From assembly GCA_004794655.1 (NCBI GenBank), contig SMMW01000585.1:7625501-7689500 (forward strand): 64,000 bases of DNA, given 5' to 3'. A program made the translations under genes and the position numbers. The stretch comes from Marisa cornuarietis (taxonomy: Eukaryota; Mollusca; Gastropoda; Architaenioglossa; Ampullariidae). Under the pieces are notes generated by a model. That model did no database searches. It saw only the letters and a list, made by a program, of their open reading frames with translations, and was not told where the DNA came from. Shown here piece after piece: positions 40,876 to 54,111 of this stretch; positions within the stretch are counted from its first letter, which is position 1, and each line of letters opens with the position of its first letter.

Positions 40876-41182
40876 AATTCAGAAATGCTAGACCGTAAAA
40901 GAGATGTGATTTGATTGGGTAAACAGGAAGTTCTTCTCCAACCAGAAAAGTTTTAACACTTTCTCATTTACATTCATTTCAGTGTTTTGAGACATCTTTG
41001 AGAATTAAATACATTAGCGTTTATTGTCTTTGGTAAGAATTTTAGACAACTAAATCATTAATGAACAAATCGGTAATAAATTCCATTCATCCGTGGAATA
41101 GTTAAAGGGAGGTAGCCTATGACGTGCAAAAGCTACATTTAAAGGTGTCTCCCCTTAATAGCTAATAAAGATAGTGATAATG

Positions 41183-41552
41183 TAGCGTAATTTTCGGTTT
41201 ACTGAGCGTTCCTGTATATAAGCCACTAATTGTTTTTAATATCTTTTTTCACAAACAAGCCGCACCGGTTTATAAGCCGCAAATATTTATAACTTGAAAG
41301 CTGCATCGTAATCATTTAGTCTCGCTTTCGGCATGATAAGGGGGTGTGGTTCAACAACTGAGCTGAATGCTTCAATTGTGTGCGGCTTTGATTTAAAAAA
41401 TGTGAACAGTTAACACCGTAACAACGTTAACAGTTAAAACTTTAACATGGAGCTCATCGAAAAATTAATCGAAATCTGAAAAATCCGCAAACAAGCCGCA
41501 GGGTTTAAAGCTGGAGAAAAAAAGTCGCGGCTTATAATCCGAATGTTACGGT
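41183..41552. mobile_element. Palindromic MITE-like element with ATAAGCCGC arms
   Basis: About 370 bp. The left end TAGCGTAATTTTCGG and right end CCGAATGTTACGGTA are imperfect inverted repeats. Internal units with ATAAGCCGC and its inverse GCGGCTTATA recur (near 41271-41279 and 41527-41535). This resembles widespread metazoan short DNA-transposon derivatives, but I cannot name the superfamily and see no clear target duplication. Confidence 0.6.
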
Positions 41553-44040
41553 ACTTTATTAGCTTCATTTGAATGAGACAATGGGACTAATGCCCGCTAC
41601 TGTAGTTTTATGAGCACCCAGGATTCGGTTTTTCTAGAGAAAATGTTTAGTTAGAATTCCTAAAGCCAACATTTTATTGTCTTTTTCTGCACACAATTTA
41701 TTTTTGATTGCTTACACCAGCATAGGCTTACTGTACAATATTACAAAGTGGATGACTGCGCATCCCAAAAACAACGCACACAGATTTACATTAAAATGAT
41801 AGCTGTATAGATGCCTGTTTGACAAACACAAAAGATTAATGACCAGTGTGTGGAGTGAAATATTTCGGAAACTGCTAATATTAAATTTATATAGCTTATT
41901 TCACGTTTGAGTAAAACGTGAAATAATTTCTCTTCTGTTTTAAGAAACTAGAAGAACACTAATATGATCTAGTCAGTGCTATTTCTCTCCTTCCGATGTT
42001 TTAAGAACAAGAGGTGTGCAACAATTTTTTTCCTTTGATTGGATAAATCTCGTTGCAAGATACTTTTTGAATAACACCTTTTCGTTCTCGAAATATACAC
42101 CGATTAACGTCACTATTTACAGAAAGATCTTGCACCGAGGTTCACTCAATCTGCAGAAAAAATGGACCCCTACTAGTCAAAGTAGTTATGCATTTCTTTT
42201 AAGCGAAGCATACTAGGGTGGGGCTATACATTAGATTTACCTTCTGTGTAGATACATGTGGCCAATGTTGACAGGAAATTCAGAAAAAAATCTGGTTGTC
42301 AGCTTTAAATATAGCTGTTGGAAAAGCCAGGTAACTTAGTAGGACATCTTCCAGAGCTGCTGGTGTCGCTTTTAAAGACTTGATATCTGAAGGTTACAAA
42401 AGTAACCCCTTAGAAGAAGTGTCGTGAAAGGAAGCAGGAAAGCTTCTATAGAATCTAATAAATAACCTCTCAGTAGTTTAGTGCGTTTACGCACGCTATA
42501 GCTAATTATTTTTTGGAAGATCAGCAGGGAAAGCACCCACACATAGTTATGCAGTTCTGGAGGAACTCGAGAAAGAGCACAAATCTGCAGACAATCCACT
42601 GTAGCAGATAGAATGTGTATTTCACAGATCTTATACACCCTAGTAAAAACACAAAGAAGATGTAATTATAAAATTCTAGGGGGAATCCAGCAAAGCTCAG
42701 AGGATGGTTAATTACCAGTTCACCGACTAGACAAAGCGACTAAAACAATTCATTCATTCATTCATTCATGCCAGGAAGTTTTTTTTAATTCTCGTCTGCT
42801 CCCTTGTGCCAGAATTCTGTCATCTAGGTTAACATGGACTTGGGGTGATGGAGGGGGAGGAGCAAGAGAGGGAAAAAGCTCTGTTGTGGGGAGAAATGAT
42901 TCGTGTCGCTGCGTCATAGATCAACACGATCTCAGCTCGGAGAAGCTTTCTCAACATCATTTGCAGAGCAAAACTCCCACAAGCCATGTAAGCAGTAGGA
43001 CAATAAAGAAGGCATGAATAATGAAATAGTGCATGATGTTTATGATTAACACCGTTTTTTTACTTGATTTTAGTTCCGTATTTTATTATCTTGATGTAAG
43101 ATAATTGGCCTCATTCGTTTAAAATCACGTTCTTGAATTTACAAACTGGATATCGCCCGGTGGAACCGTGTCCAATCTCAAAAAAAAAAAAAATTAATGA
43201 TATACTCGGTGCTTTCGTCTATTTGTTTGCTGCCTACTTTTACAGATAAACAGTCTTTACCTTCAGAAATTTCTTTTCAGTTTCACCAAGAGGACAGAAT
43301 ACCAAACAATGTGGACTTTAAGAAGTACTGCCTGCTTCAGATTAAGGGATAAAGGCAATATTTGTTACTAAGAATTTAAGAAGACCACGACAGTGGCAAA
43401 ACATTCGTAGTGGCAGAAGTGCAAAGTGCAGTGGAAACTCATGCAGTTTCCAGGTCGTCAACACCCGAGACATTCAAAGGAAACGTGGTGGGGAGAAGGA
43501 TACAAGGCTATTTTTATTTAAACTGAACGCTTCTGCTGTTTTGGTATTAACTCGCAAAGTTCACAGAGCCACAGCAAAGAATGGGAGGCACAGCCTTTGA
43601 GTTTTTTATTGTACATTTCAGCTTTATGTGAATTTTTTCTCAAAATTACATTTCATCTTCTTGACCATTGCAATCTTTTGGACCTTACTTCTGATTTGAC
43701 GTTTTCGCTAGCGATTGATACTTGCGACGTGGATGAGCAGTCAACGCCAGCACGTCAGTGAGATGGCAGCATGGACTAATGCCTGATGACGCGATGGTTT
43801 ACCAGTGAACCTCAAGGGGTTGCGAGAAGATCGCAAGATACTAATAATTGCTGTTGATAAACATCGCCGGCTTAGAGTCGCATGTCCTTTTAGGACTGCG
43901 TTTATGAAGCCTTGCGTCATGGTTATGAGCGCGCATCGAGGATATATTACAGGCAAAGAGCAGGGACGATGAGTAATAACTTAAGACCGTAATGTGCGTG
44001 TGTGTTGGCAGGGACTATTTCGCACCGAGCGCGCGCGCTC
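41553..44040. other. Gene-poor stretch, nothing recognised
   Basis: AT-rich DNA with an (ATTC)n tract at 42747-42769. Short frames here have no recognisable domain and no supporting start or splice context. Confidence 0.5.

Positions 44041-44041
<1 letters not shown>

Positions 44042-44114
<73 letters not shown>
44042..44114. repeat. Compound microsatellite (TG)n(GA)n(G)n
   Basis: About 39 bp TG, 26 bp GA and 8 G in direct succession. Confidence 0.97.
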
Positions 44115-44939
44115 CAGTATATACAATAACTTTATTTGTGCTGCATTAACTACATCGCTTTTTTTTCGGTGTTACCACGCAAATCCAGAGAAGAGTGACA
44201 TCTAAGAGGCTTTCTGCGAGCATACGGCCCACGACCTTGGTCACGTGACCCTCTAAAGCAGCATTAACATTATTCAAACCAAGAAGGCACGAAGCCTGTG
44301 AGTTTCAGGGCTTTAACAGCACCTTAACTTCCAACCATACTCTGTGTATAGTGTGTATGCTGCTTAATTGTCCGTGGGTAAAGACTATTGAATGCAAGGT
44401 AGCCTCCTCTGGTCCACTTGGCTACGATAACCACTATTGCACGTAGTTTATAGAAATCAATAATACAATCAACATTTCTCATTTGTATAAATCTGCGCGA
44501 ATCTTAGAAATCCAAATGGTGTTAAAAAAAAACTGCCAATTAAGGGACTGTGAAACGTAAATTCTTTGGCATCTGGATTCATTTGAGTTTAGACCGGAGG
44601 TCTCTCATCATGTCAGATATTTTGTATTAGACCACACATGCAGAAGGCGAAAAGTCGTCGTAACTTGTTATCGAATATCAGTGACACATCTTATATACAT
44701 AAAACATGGCAGTAATGATTAAAGCAGTTTCTAGACATCAGGGATCAAGATCAGTTTGATATGCGCTTTTATGGTTGGTTGATAAAACTCCTCATAATTA
44801 GTATCTGAAGGTCTGAACACACCCTTACTCAATTTTTAACCAGGAATGTGAAAATACCTAGCATTTTATGAATGGGAAAGACTTAATGCATGGAAACGTT
44901 GGTCGAAGTCTCTGTCTGGCTGAATGTTCATGTCTGAGT

Positions 44940-45243
44940 ATTCGTGACACTCTACAGTTTTACAGACATTAGGAGTACAGACACCGCAATGCTATAGACC
45001 TAACGACAACGCAATACTACTAGCGTTAGGAGTACAGATGACGTGATACATGTATGACTAATCTTGGAAAATTCGCGACACACGTATATTCGCGAACACT
45101 AGGAGTACAAACGGTGTAATGTTAGCAGTGTTCGGAGTACAGAGATGTCATTTTACTAATGGTACAGACTTAGCGACACACACGTAATGTTGCTAATGTT
45201 AGGCATAATGATGACGTGATGCTGCTAGCATTACAGTGCTCGT

Positions 45244-45250
<7 letters not shown>
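44940..45250. repeat. Degenerate minisatellite
   Basis: Irregular repetition of units built from GTTAGGAGTACAGA, GATGACGTGAT, GCGACACACACGTA and TGTTGCTAATGTTAGG. Roughly five to six units of about 50-60 bp with strong drift. Confidence 0.65.

Positions 45251-45279
<29 letters not shown>
45245..45279. repeat. (AC)n microsatellite
   Basis: About 17 AC units directly after the degenerate minisatellite; it may have grown from the minisatellite's ACACAC segment. Confidence 0.95.
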
Positions 45280-45280
<1 letters not shown>

Positions 45281-45281
<1 letters not shown>

Positions 45282-47731
45282 CACTCTTTAAAGTCTGTTA
45301 CTGTCACACTCTCCTTCTGGGTCACGTCCTTGTGTCGCGGCACTCATAGAAAGCCTGACTGGCTCACAGAACAGTATCCAGTAATGGCTTAAGTTTGTAC
45401 CCTTTTATAATTAGATGTTCAAATGAAATACACAGTAGCAAACGTAACAGCAGCTGCTATTGACAGTGGACAACGCACGATGTCATTGACGTCTGTCGGA
45501 GCACAGGCTTTGCACACCAGGTGAGCTCTTCATATCAAACTGATGTGCATACTAATGCCGGAGTATCTTTGACTTACATTTTACTATAATAGTAGCCCTG
45601 CACGTTCGTGGGTTGAAAGATATGTATAGCCTCTCATGTCTTGTCATGGCTGTGGGAAGCTCGCGTCGTCTATTGAAAAACAGTTTAAGTTGATCATTGC
45701 GACGAGTGATAATGCCTCCAATACTTTAATGGGACAAAGAGAATGGTTTTATTTAACAGACAATCCAAATCTTTTAAACTGCACTTTTTCAGTTTCTCTT
45801 ACATTTAAATTAATGGTGATGGCTATCTGAGAGCAAAATTGCATGGTGAGGATCGTTCTGTGGTTGACAAGGACAAGTCTAAGAAACAGCTATACCGACA
45901 CCACTGAGTGTGATGTCAGAATTTACGTTATTCGTCCTTACGGAGACGGATGAAGGAGCCCAGACACGGCAGAGATCTTCATGGTTACAACTACTAAGCC
46001 ATACTTCAGCAAATAGCAGGTGAATACTGCCTGCAAAAAACACCGGTTCACAGAGCTGGTGTGAAGCTACACTACGCACTGACGTTACAAATGAGTATTC
46101 ACGGCGTGCGACTGCTGCAGTCCACAGCATGGCAGCTGTTACCTACAGGGGACTATACAACTGATGTAAACTGTCACCAACAGATTCTTGATGCAGGCTG
46201 AACTTCTAAGCAGCACTGCGCACGGACGAGTGTCATTGCTACGAGACGTAGTGGTGTACGTGAAGCTCTCGCCAACGTTATCAAGGACTGCTCCCGTAAC
46301 ATTTTGAGTCCCAGAACGTTGTCTCCAGCGGAGTGTTCCGAGTAGATGTGGGATTTTCCCACGCGAGGACACACACACACAGCGCTCGACGCAACATGAT
46401 GCATACGTATGTTTCTCCAGCAAGCCACCTGAGATAAGCTCTCGGTCATCACCTGCTCTCCAACGCATCGTCTTTGTCCGTACTTGCTGTGGTGTAGAGG
46501 GTCATACTCGCTGCTCAGGTGATAACGCAAGATCGAGGTAAAACAGGGTCACAGTGAGGAGATAGAAAGAGGGGTGGATCGGGGGAGTTGGGGGATGGGG
46601 AGAAAAAAGACAAGTAGAGCAACTGAAAATGTTCGTGACTGGTCAAAAGGACGCGAGAACCGAGATAGCAAGGAACGCCACCGCAGATAAGCACTCCACC
46701 CTACCCTCTACACTTTACTTAACCCTGACCCTGCCTTTTATTTATTTAATTTTTTTTTTACATCTACCTTTGAACGTAACATTCGGCCACGTGATGAGGG
46801 ACCAAGGGGCGTAAACTGCCGCGCCGGATGATGAGGGATCAAGGGGCGTAAACTGCTGTACCGGAGCTACGTCAACTGCTTTCGAAAGTTTGTAGCCGCA
46901 GGTGAGATTACAAAGGTTAGTTCGACACACCGAAGCCGTGTAGTCGAAACGGAAAGCAGCTGAAGTTTTCATTGTTCGTTTCTCATTCCGCGCAACAAGT
47001 AAGACAAGGAAGTCGCCACCTGCTGACGTGCTTCGATCTCCCACTTACCGGTCAAAAGACTTGACAACTTCAGTTACTTCAGGCTACGTGCTTTCTTTTC
47101 CTCCATTCCTTCATCCCCCTTGTGTTTCATTGAACGAACTATCTAATGTGCAGACGCAAAAGTTCAATCGGTTTGTTTCATAATCCGGTGCTGAGTTGCT
47201 GAATTCTGTTCCTTTGAAAACATTGATGTGAGAGTCAAGACAATATGAGTGCCAAGCGTAGACGAAAGGGACAAATAACAGGGAAAGGAATCACCGTCTA
47301 ATATAATCATTCTTTTCGATTTCAGCTCGGGGTGAGTTCTATCGCATGTGACTGTCCGAGGCAGAAGTCATCAGAAAGGCTCAAAAGAGAAGTACATCAG
47401 TGTTTCAAGTGTGAGTGTACTAGCGTGTTTCATCCCGTGTTTTGAAGCCTTCCTCCATCAGAAACGCTGCAGCGATTAAGAAACAAGCAAACAACAACAA
47501 ACAACGCAGCTAATTTATTTATGAGGTAAGCCAGCAAGCTTCGTCGAATATGTGCTGCCGCCAGACGTAAGGCGGCTCTCAGAGCTCTCTACAGAACTAA
47601 CAGTAACGGAAAAATCCGTACAAGCAGATGAGGCCATTGCCACTGCAGTGACCCGCCAAGTACCGACAGGAGGACTGAGGTGGCCGTGACCCTCCAGAGA
47701 CTCACTGCCGGCCGACAGCTGCCGAGAGAAG
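45281..47731. other. Region upstream of a possible gene start, little recognised
   Basis: More GC-rich than the flanks. A 37-bp unit is tandemly doubled at 46793-46866 (core AAGGGGCGTAAACTG). Overlapping minus-strand open frames at 46139-46530 have no recognisable domain. It could include a promoter and 5' UTR of the exon at 47732. Confidence 0.35.
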
Positions 47732-47828
47732 ATGCTTGCGTCTCCACGATCGAGCAGCTCTTTGGACAGCCTGCATCTCAGGAATGGCGGAGCATCTTCG
47801 GATTCGCTGGCCAGCGCCGATGACCCTG
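47732..47828 (+). CDS. Possible first coding exon of an unidentified gene
   Basis: ATG with A at -3, preceded in frame by a stop (47687-47689) and no other ATG. It encodes MLASPRSSSSLDSLHLRNGG and a further Ser/Asp-rich stretch ending ADDP, then a strong donor CTG|GTAAGC. Composition is typical of disordered N-termini of signalling or cytoskeletal proteins. No partner exon was found downstream, so either intron 1 runs beyond the window or the call is wrong. Protein family not recognised. Confidence 0.3.
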
Positions 47829-50800
47829 GTAAGCTGTTCCCTTCGTACTCTCCCTCCCTGCTCCATCCGTATCCTTTCCATTTTTATTTTGCTGGTTACC
47901 TGCCAGTCTCTGAACACATCGTTATTATCCTTGTTGCCATCGCCACTTTCGTTGTTGCCAGTATTGTCATGATATCCTGGCAGACTAGAGGCTACTCTGT
48001 CATTCCGCTAAGAGGGTCAGGAATCTTGACATCTCAGCCGACTAACGCCCATCGGTGGGTGTGGATTTCACCAAGTGGTTCTTCGATCCACCCTCACGCA
48101 AACAGCTGATTCATTATGTCTTTTCTTTCTCATTTGCCTTTTTGCTTCTCTTTTTCATATCATTATCAACATCGCCACTGATGACTTCTTGATGTCGGGT
48201 TAAGAAACAACACTTTTAATATTTTCTCAGCAGTTAAGGGGCGTAAACCGCAGAATGTTCTGGGTAAGAATGCATGCTTGCCCAACTCCTCCCCCCTGCT
48301 GCTTCCTTCTCCTACAGACCACCGCAAGCTGTGAATTGTACCAACATGTGACTGAGCCTAGTCAAACACTGCGGCGCAGAGTATAAACAGTGAGTGGAGA
48401 GAGACACGTGGAAGACACAATCACTTGCGTACTGACAACAAAAAACTGCGCAACACTTTTGAACTCTTCCCATCCATCCACCCCTAACCTCTCTTGTCGG
48501 AAGCCCGACATTTCCTCCCAGTACAGTACGTTCAAGTCATACCTCACTAAGATGCACCATGGCTGCAACAAGGGCAGCAGATGGTTTTGATGTACAGTTG
48601 TGCTAGATGATCATCATATATCTTCTGCTGCATTAAACACGCGCCACCTACTTGTACGACATGACCACCCGTTATCGACGCCTTACTCCCCATTCCTAAA
48701 TTCCTAACAAAGATGTTCCCACCTGTTTGCGCGCTTGGGATGGAAATGAGGCTGCCATTGCAGATTGTCGCCATAGGTAGCAAAGCAAGATGTTTGGGTG
48801 AAACTTGTTATCAGGGTTGTTATGAATGTCTACCCTCCCCCCCTCTTTATTTTCCACCCTTTTTGGTATCACTTCTGTCGTTAGTCTTTCACTCTAACGC
48901 CACCCGGACGACGGACGTGAGAAGCGCGTGCAAAGCTGACGCCGAACGACCCCGCAAATATACCCCCCGAGTCTATAGAGCGTCACAGCTTTTTACCTGC
49001 CAGTGTTGCAGCGTGTGCGGGGTTTTAAGACAGCGAATCCACAAAAACATGCTTTGCCAACTCTGTCAAGGACACCGATTCCTCTACATCCCTCCCCCCC
49101 CCCACTCACCCAATCCTTCTTCGTCGGTCTTTACAAACGTGAATATCCTGCTGCCGCCCGGCCGTTCCAGATATGTTCCGCACGTGTCACGTGCAGCAAG
49201 GTGAAGGCGGTCCCCCCCCCCCCTCGCTGCTTCACGCAGGCATCATTCATTACTGCGCATGCCAGTGAAACGACACACTCCACCGCAGCGTCCATCACGC
49301 GAGAATATTGCCCCCCCCCCCCAAATCCAACGTGGATGGGGGCGGAGGTCATTCATAAGCCGAAACTGGTTGTAGTCGATCAACTAGAAACTTTTAACAA
49401 GCAGAAGGAGGAAAAGGGGCTACACTAGAATGGAAACCAGTGCAGATGAAGTTGAAGAGAAGTTTATATCGACAGATGACCCCAATCTAACGGTAGCGAA
49501 AGCTTGAACAGCTCTTATCTAGACTTGCCTTTGATAGACGCCTACAGCCGATAAATACAACGCTGATGTCAAATCTGCAACGGAAAGTATACACACTTAG
49601 CCAGCTTACTTCTCTCTTCAAAATAAAGATTTTTTTGTGGTGTAATTTTGTGAGTGTTGCCGAGAAACACGAAGCAAAGGTGTAGGCGGTGTCTGGCGCA
49701 AGGTTGCCATGGTGAAGTTCCTCCTGGAGGCGGGCCCAGAATGTTGGCAGGTTAATGGAAACCGAAAACATCAACACACACACGAGATTTTGTTTTTGTT
49801 GTCAACATCATAGTCGGGCGTAACGCGAAGTTGTTTGTTTGTTTGTCGTTTTTTTTTATTTACAGCTGTGCGATTCCATGGACACGGATCTTTGTGTGCA
49901 AGAACGTTTTTTGTATTAGGAGATTGAATTGATGAGTCGAGAGAGAGAGAGAGAGAGAAAGAAAGAAAGAGAGATTCTCAGCGACGTGCTTTGTCTTCAG
50001 ACCAACACACAGTACTAAACGTTCGTTTCTTAGAGAACCAGTTTTATTCTTTCCGTATTTTGTTTTGGTCACTCCCTTTTCTTCCTGTAAGGCGTTCTTG
50101 TAGCTATTTTCTTGTTCCTCTTGAGAACCAGAAAATACTGATTGTTTGTACATTGTTTCACTATGGAAAAACTCGTTTCTTACCTGCAACTCATGTCGCT
50201 CAAAACAGAAAAATGCGCCTAAAACACAAGAATAGATACTTGCGCTTAGCGTTTACAAAATTAAAAGGCATACAAATGGCCTTTTTTCTGTCCAAAGAGC
50301 AAATTAGCATCCTTACCACATTAACTGTCTAAGAGAACAAACAAGGAACTTTGTTGGCCATGATATGAATAGATCTGTAAGTGGGAACTGGTGCGATGAC
50401 ATCATATAGAGTGTACAGACGCTGTATCATATATAATGTGTAGACTGCCATGTCTAGAAAGTGTAATTGTTGGTTTCAAAGGAGACGAATAAAAACAAAT
50501 AGCAGAACCAAAAAAACCCTCCCCTAAAAACTACAATTTCCCCCTTCAACAAATAAAATCACGAAGAACAACAAGAAACAGTGCTTTAACCTGTCGTTTT
50601 CATTTTGATTATAGTGACCGATAGTTTCAAAACTGTTTTCCCGATGAAAGATGTGAACATAACGTAGGCCCGGACAAACAGAACTCGAACTCGAACTTAT
50701 TTTTATTGATTAGGCCTAGGCCCATTTCAAGGGAGGAAGTGAGCGACAAGAACAGTAATAACAACAACAACGATTCATAATTATAAACTAAAATGTTTAA

Positions 50801-53800
50801 TCAATTATTTATAATAAACCACACCAACATTATCATTATACATTAAAGCAACACCAGTTGAGAATGTAAACTGGCTGTGATCCAGAGCGCATCCATCTAT
50901 AAAAGTGTATGAAACTGTGGGTAAAAAAAGAAAAAGACATGTTGATGAGAGGCCCAATTACTAATCAGCTAGAAGTCAGAACCTGTGTTTCTAGTACAAA
51001 TCACATAAAGAAAACATGTGACATTTTCGCTTTTCAAGACAGACAGAGAGCCGATCGTTATTCACCTTGCCCCACATAAGGTTATGTAAATTAGATCGTA
51101 AACAGTCCTATAAACAGAGCAAAGCCATTTGCTTTCCACACATCTGGAAGTACTGGATGCTTTGACTACGATTAATGGCAGCGAAAAGTAAATATAGAAA
51201 GTAGGTTAGCGGACACCTGACTTATGGCTAACGTCTGTAGAAGTCAGGGTGCAACGCTACACAAGCATGGGTTCTCTACGATACGTTTGGTCTCAACCAC
51301 CTACCGGGTCTGCCTCAGGATGTTTTACAACTGAGACTACATGCTCAGGGGCTGCTCTTACTTCTGAGAAATAACACGTTTTGTGCTTTTGTGGTCTAGG
51401 AGGTGAATTTTGTGAAAACTGTCACATGGGGGAGGGGATCATATCTTGCCCTAATCTTTGCCTCTGTTTCACAACATTTTTTTAAAAGTTGATACTTCTA
51501 CTTGCGTGGATTATAAATTTTTAGACTTTATATACTTACTTGAAGGGATCGTGACTTAAAATGGCTGCTGCCTTGACCCGTATCGATGAAAGAAGAGAAG
51601 ATTGCTTATGGTGTTGGATCCAGATGGCAAAGGGCGCCTGTTGTTTGCATGTCTTCCTGCGAGTTTCACGCCCTCGCTTAGAGAGGTATTCAGAAGTAAT
51701 CAGCACCAGTGAGGCTGTGGACCAAGGCCGTGGGATATTAATTCAGGGGTTAAGCATAAGGCCGCCAACAACATGGTCGCCTGTTTGGGAAGCTCTTGAA
51801 CTCAAGAGAGATCACCATATTTGGAAGGCAGCGGCTGTTAGTTGGATGTCATGTTGACAGCTCCCTTCGTATCTTTTGATCCGGTTTGTACGAAACGTAC
51901 CTTGGCAGCTTTAGCCGAGATAGCGTGGACACATGAAACCGGTATGTCGCGGAAAGGATTGTTATTTATAAGAGAAAGTCTTCTTACTCTGTTTATTGAG
52001 CTCTTAGAGAGGCTACCCGGTTAATAAGGGCCTGGTAAGACGACACATCTTTCTCTCTCTCTCTCACTCTGTCCTTCGGTCTGTCTCCCACCCCTCTTTC
52101 CCCTCGGAGACCAAATTTTTAGTAAGACTTAGGAAAGCGTTTGTTTTGTCTAATCATTGGAATCAATGAATTAACTTGTTGTGAATACCCGTCGTTTCGT
52201 CACAGAAACACTTTTGGATTTCTCGACCATACTCAATTACAAGAACAAAAAACGATTATTTCTGAGTTAACGTTGTTGGGTTTCTTGAAATGTAAACTGC
52301 AATAATATGTAATCGTCATCATTTTTCTTAAAATAAAGTATGTAAACACTTTGTCGGGTTTCTGTGAATCGATTGTAAATTGCATATCATTTTCACTGCA
52401 GATAAGAGCACGAAAAGTGTAGATAACAACACGAAGAGTGCAGATAAAAACATGAAAGTGTAGATAACAGCAGATGAAAACAGAGTATTGCAAAAAGATA
52501 GCACGTAGCTTTTGCCTTCTACTTCTGCACGCAGGTGTCCACAGGAGTTTGTGTGTGTGTGCGCGCGCGCCAGCCATATGTGTGTGGTGGCTATAATAAT
52601 GTTATTAGACAATTTTTTCTGATACTATGATCACTAACATTGTAAGTTGTCAAGTGGATAATTTCATTCTTTTAATTGTTCAAGAATCCCGCTATGATCG
52701 AAGTGCTTTTATTTCTCTTTGTTTCTCCTTTGCGTTCTGTTCCCGTTTATGGTTAAACATTTCCGCCAAAGTAAACACACGCGGTCGGATCAAAACGATG
52801 GGTTTTCAATAACCGCTCTCTCCAGCTCGCATGTTGTTCACACCTGTTTTGTCTCGGAGTACTTCGGTGACTTGTGCATACTGTACTTTGAATGAGCACT
52901 ACAAAGATCAGCTTTATATCTGGGCCCCGCGGTACCCATTGTTGTTGACTTGAGGCAACCCCTGTGTTGACAGCAACACCGCTCTCAGGTGGCTGGATCA
53001 GAGCTGAAATCTCTAGTTTTCCCCAGTAGTCGACAAAAATAGCACCAACGGTCATAGGACTAGGTGAGCCCTTGCAGTTAGTGACGTCTTACGAACAGCA
53101 CGTGCTGTACTAAAGGCAATGGTAGCAGCGGTTCATATTAAAGTGACGGGAATGCAGAACGATGCAAACACACACACACAGAAAGAAAGTCTAGTGTTTG
53201 TGACTTAGCCTGAGAGCTAAACACGCTTTCATCAATGCAAAGGGGCATTAAAAACATGTTTCTACTCGTATATGTGATGTGAAATAATTTGATAAAAAAT
53301 GAAACACGTATCCCTGAAATCACCAGAGGAATTAAAAACAATCTTTAAAAACTATTGATATGTCGAAATAGGGTATTTTGAAAGGTTTAATATTGCTCTA
53401 ATCTTGTGTAACCATATTTATTTATTTATTTCCTATCTAATCTCATCCAGAATCATCTCAGACCCCAGAAACAAAAGAAGCGGGTCTTATTTTTAAGATA
53501 GGGAGCAGATCTGCCCACTCTTGTTGTAGATAGAAAATGTGACAAACAGAGATCGCGGTTAAATACCAAGCATAAAATATTATTTGATCCCAGTTCTCGC
53601 TTTTCTGTCGTCTCTGCAGTCTGCCATCTACGCGCACAGACTTTCAAAAGCTTTCTGTAAGTTACAAGGCATCACAGTACAGGACTGAAACCTAGAAGTG
53701 TATACATGGGTAAAGAGAGTCTTTCAATTGTTCCATTTCATTCCCTGACTTTTCTCATAACTTCAAACTCTAAGGCGGTGAGGTTACTGCTGAGGACGCG

Positions 53801-53853
53801 ACGAATTCCGCCAAAGGACTATGCCTAGCCCTGACTTAATTAATCAACAAAAG
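47829..53853. other. Gene-poor stretch, low-complexity tracts only
   Basis: If the exon at 47732 is real, this is its first intron. Contains three poly-C runs (49094-49103, 49212-49223, 49311-49322), (GA)n near 49940-49975 and TG/CG alternation near 52547-52570. Open frames such as 48713-49204 and 51561-51857 show no domain and are biased by low complexity. Confidence 0.45.
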
Positions 53854-53863
53854 ATTATTGAGT

Positions 53864-54101
53864 AAGTAAAGGTAAAGGTCATCCCATAACCATTTCAGGT
53901 CGTTGGGGAGTGAGTTGTTATGAGGGTTGTGCCAATCTCCTCTCCCTCGCTGCCTTATCTTCCCCAACCCTCTATGGAGTCAGGTACCAATTCCCGTCAG
54001 CTGGGTCGACTGGGGGAAGTATGCTGCGCTTATCGGGAATTGAACCAGCGCGCTCTCGGTTTGGACGCCAGCGCTCTAACCACTCGGCCATCCGCTTACC
54101 C
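53864..54101 (-). mobile_element. tRNA-derived SINE, family B, with 10-bp target duplication
   Basis: Minus strand begins GGGTAAGCGGATGGCCGAG, A box TGGCCGAGTGGTTAGAGCGC and B box GGTTCAATTCC, then a tRNA-unrelated body. It ends GGTTATGGGATGACC plus an A/C/T-rich tail. Flanked by ATTATTGAGT at 53854-53863 and 54102-54111. The head resembles a Ser/Leu-type tRNA; the long body and degraded fold exclude a functional tRNA. Confidence 0.85.
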
Positions 54102-54111
54102 ATTATTGAGT

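Noticed and set aside
46139..46530. Two overlapping minus-strand open frames over 100 codons
   Set aside because: They overlap in different frames in a GC-richer patch, with no domain in either.
48713..49204. 163-codon plus-strand open frame with a Cys-rich patch
   Set aside because: Cysteine spacing fits no known finger, the frame spans poly-C runs, and there is no start or splice support.
51561..51857. 98-codon plus-strand frame starting MAAALTR
   Set aside because: A reasonable start context but no homology, exon partner or codon pattern to support it.
54030..54098. tRNA-like sequence with A and B boxes on the minus strand
   Set aside because: It is the head of a SINE with target duplications and a long unrelated body; the cloverleaf is not complete.
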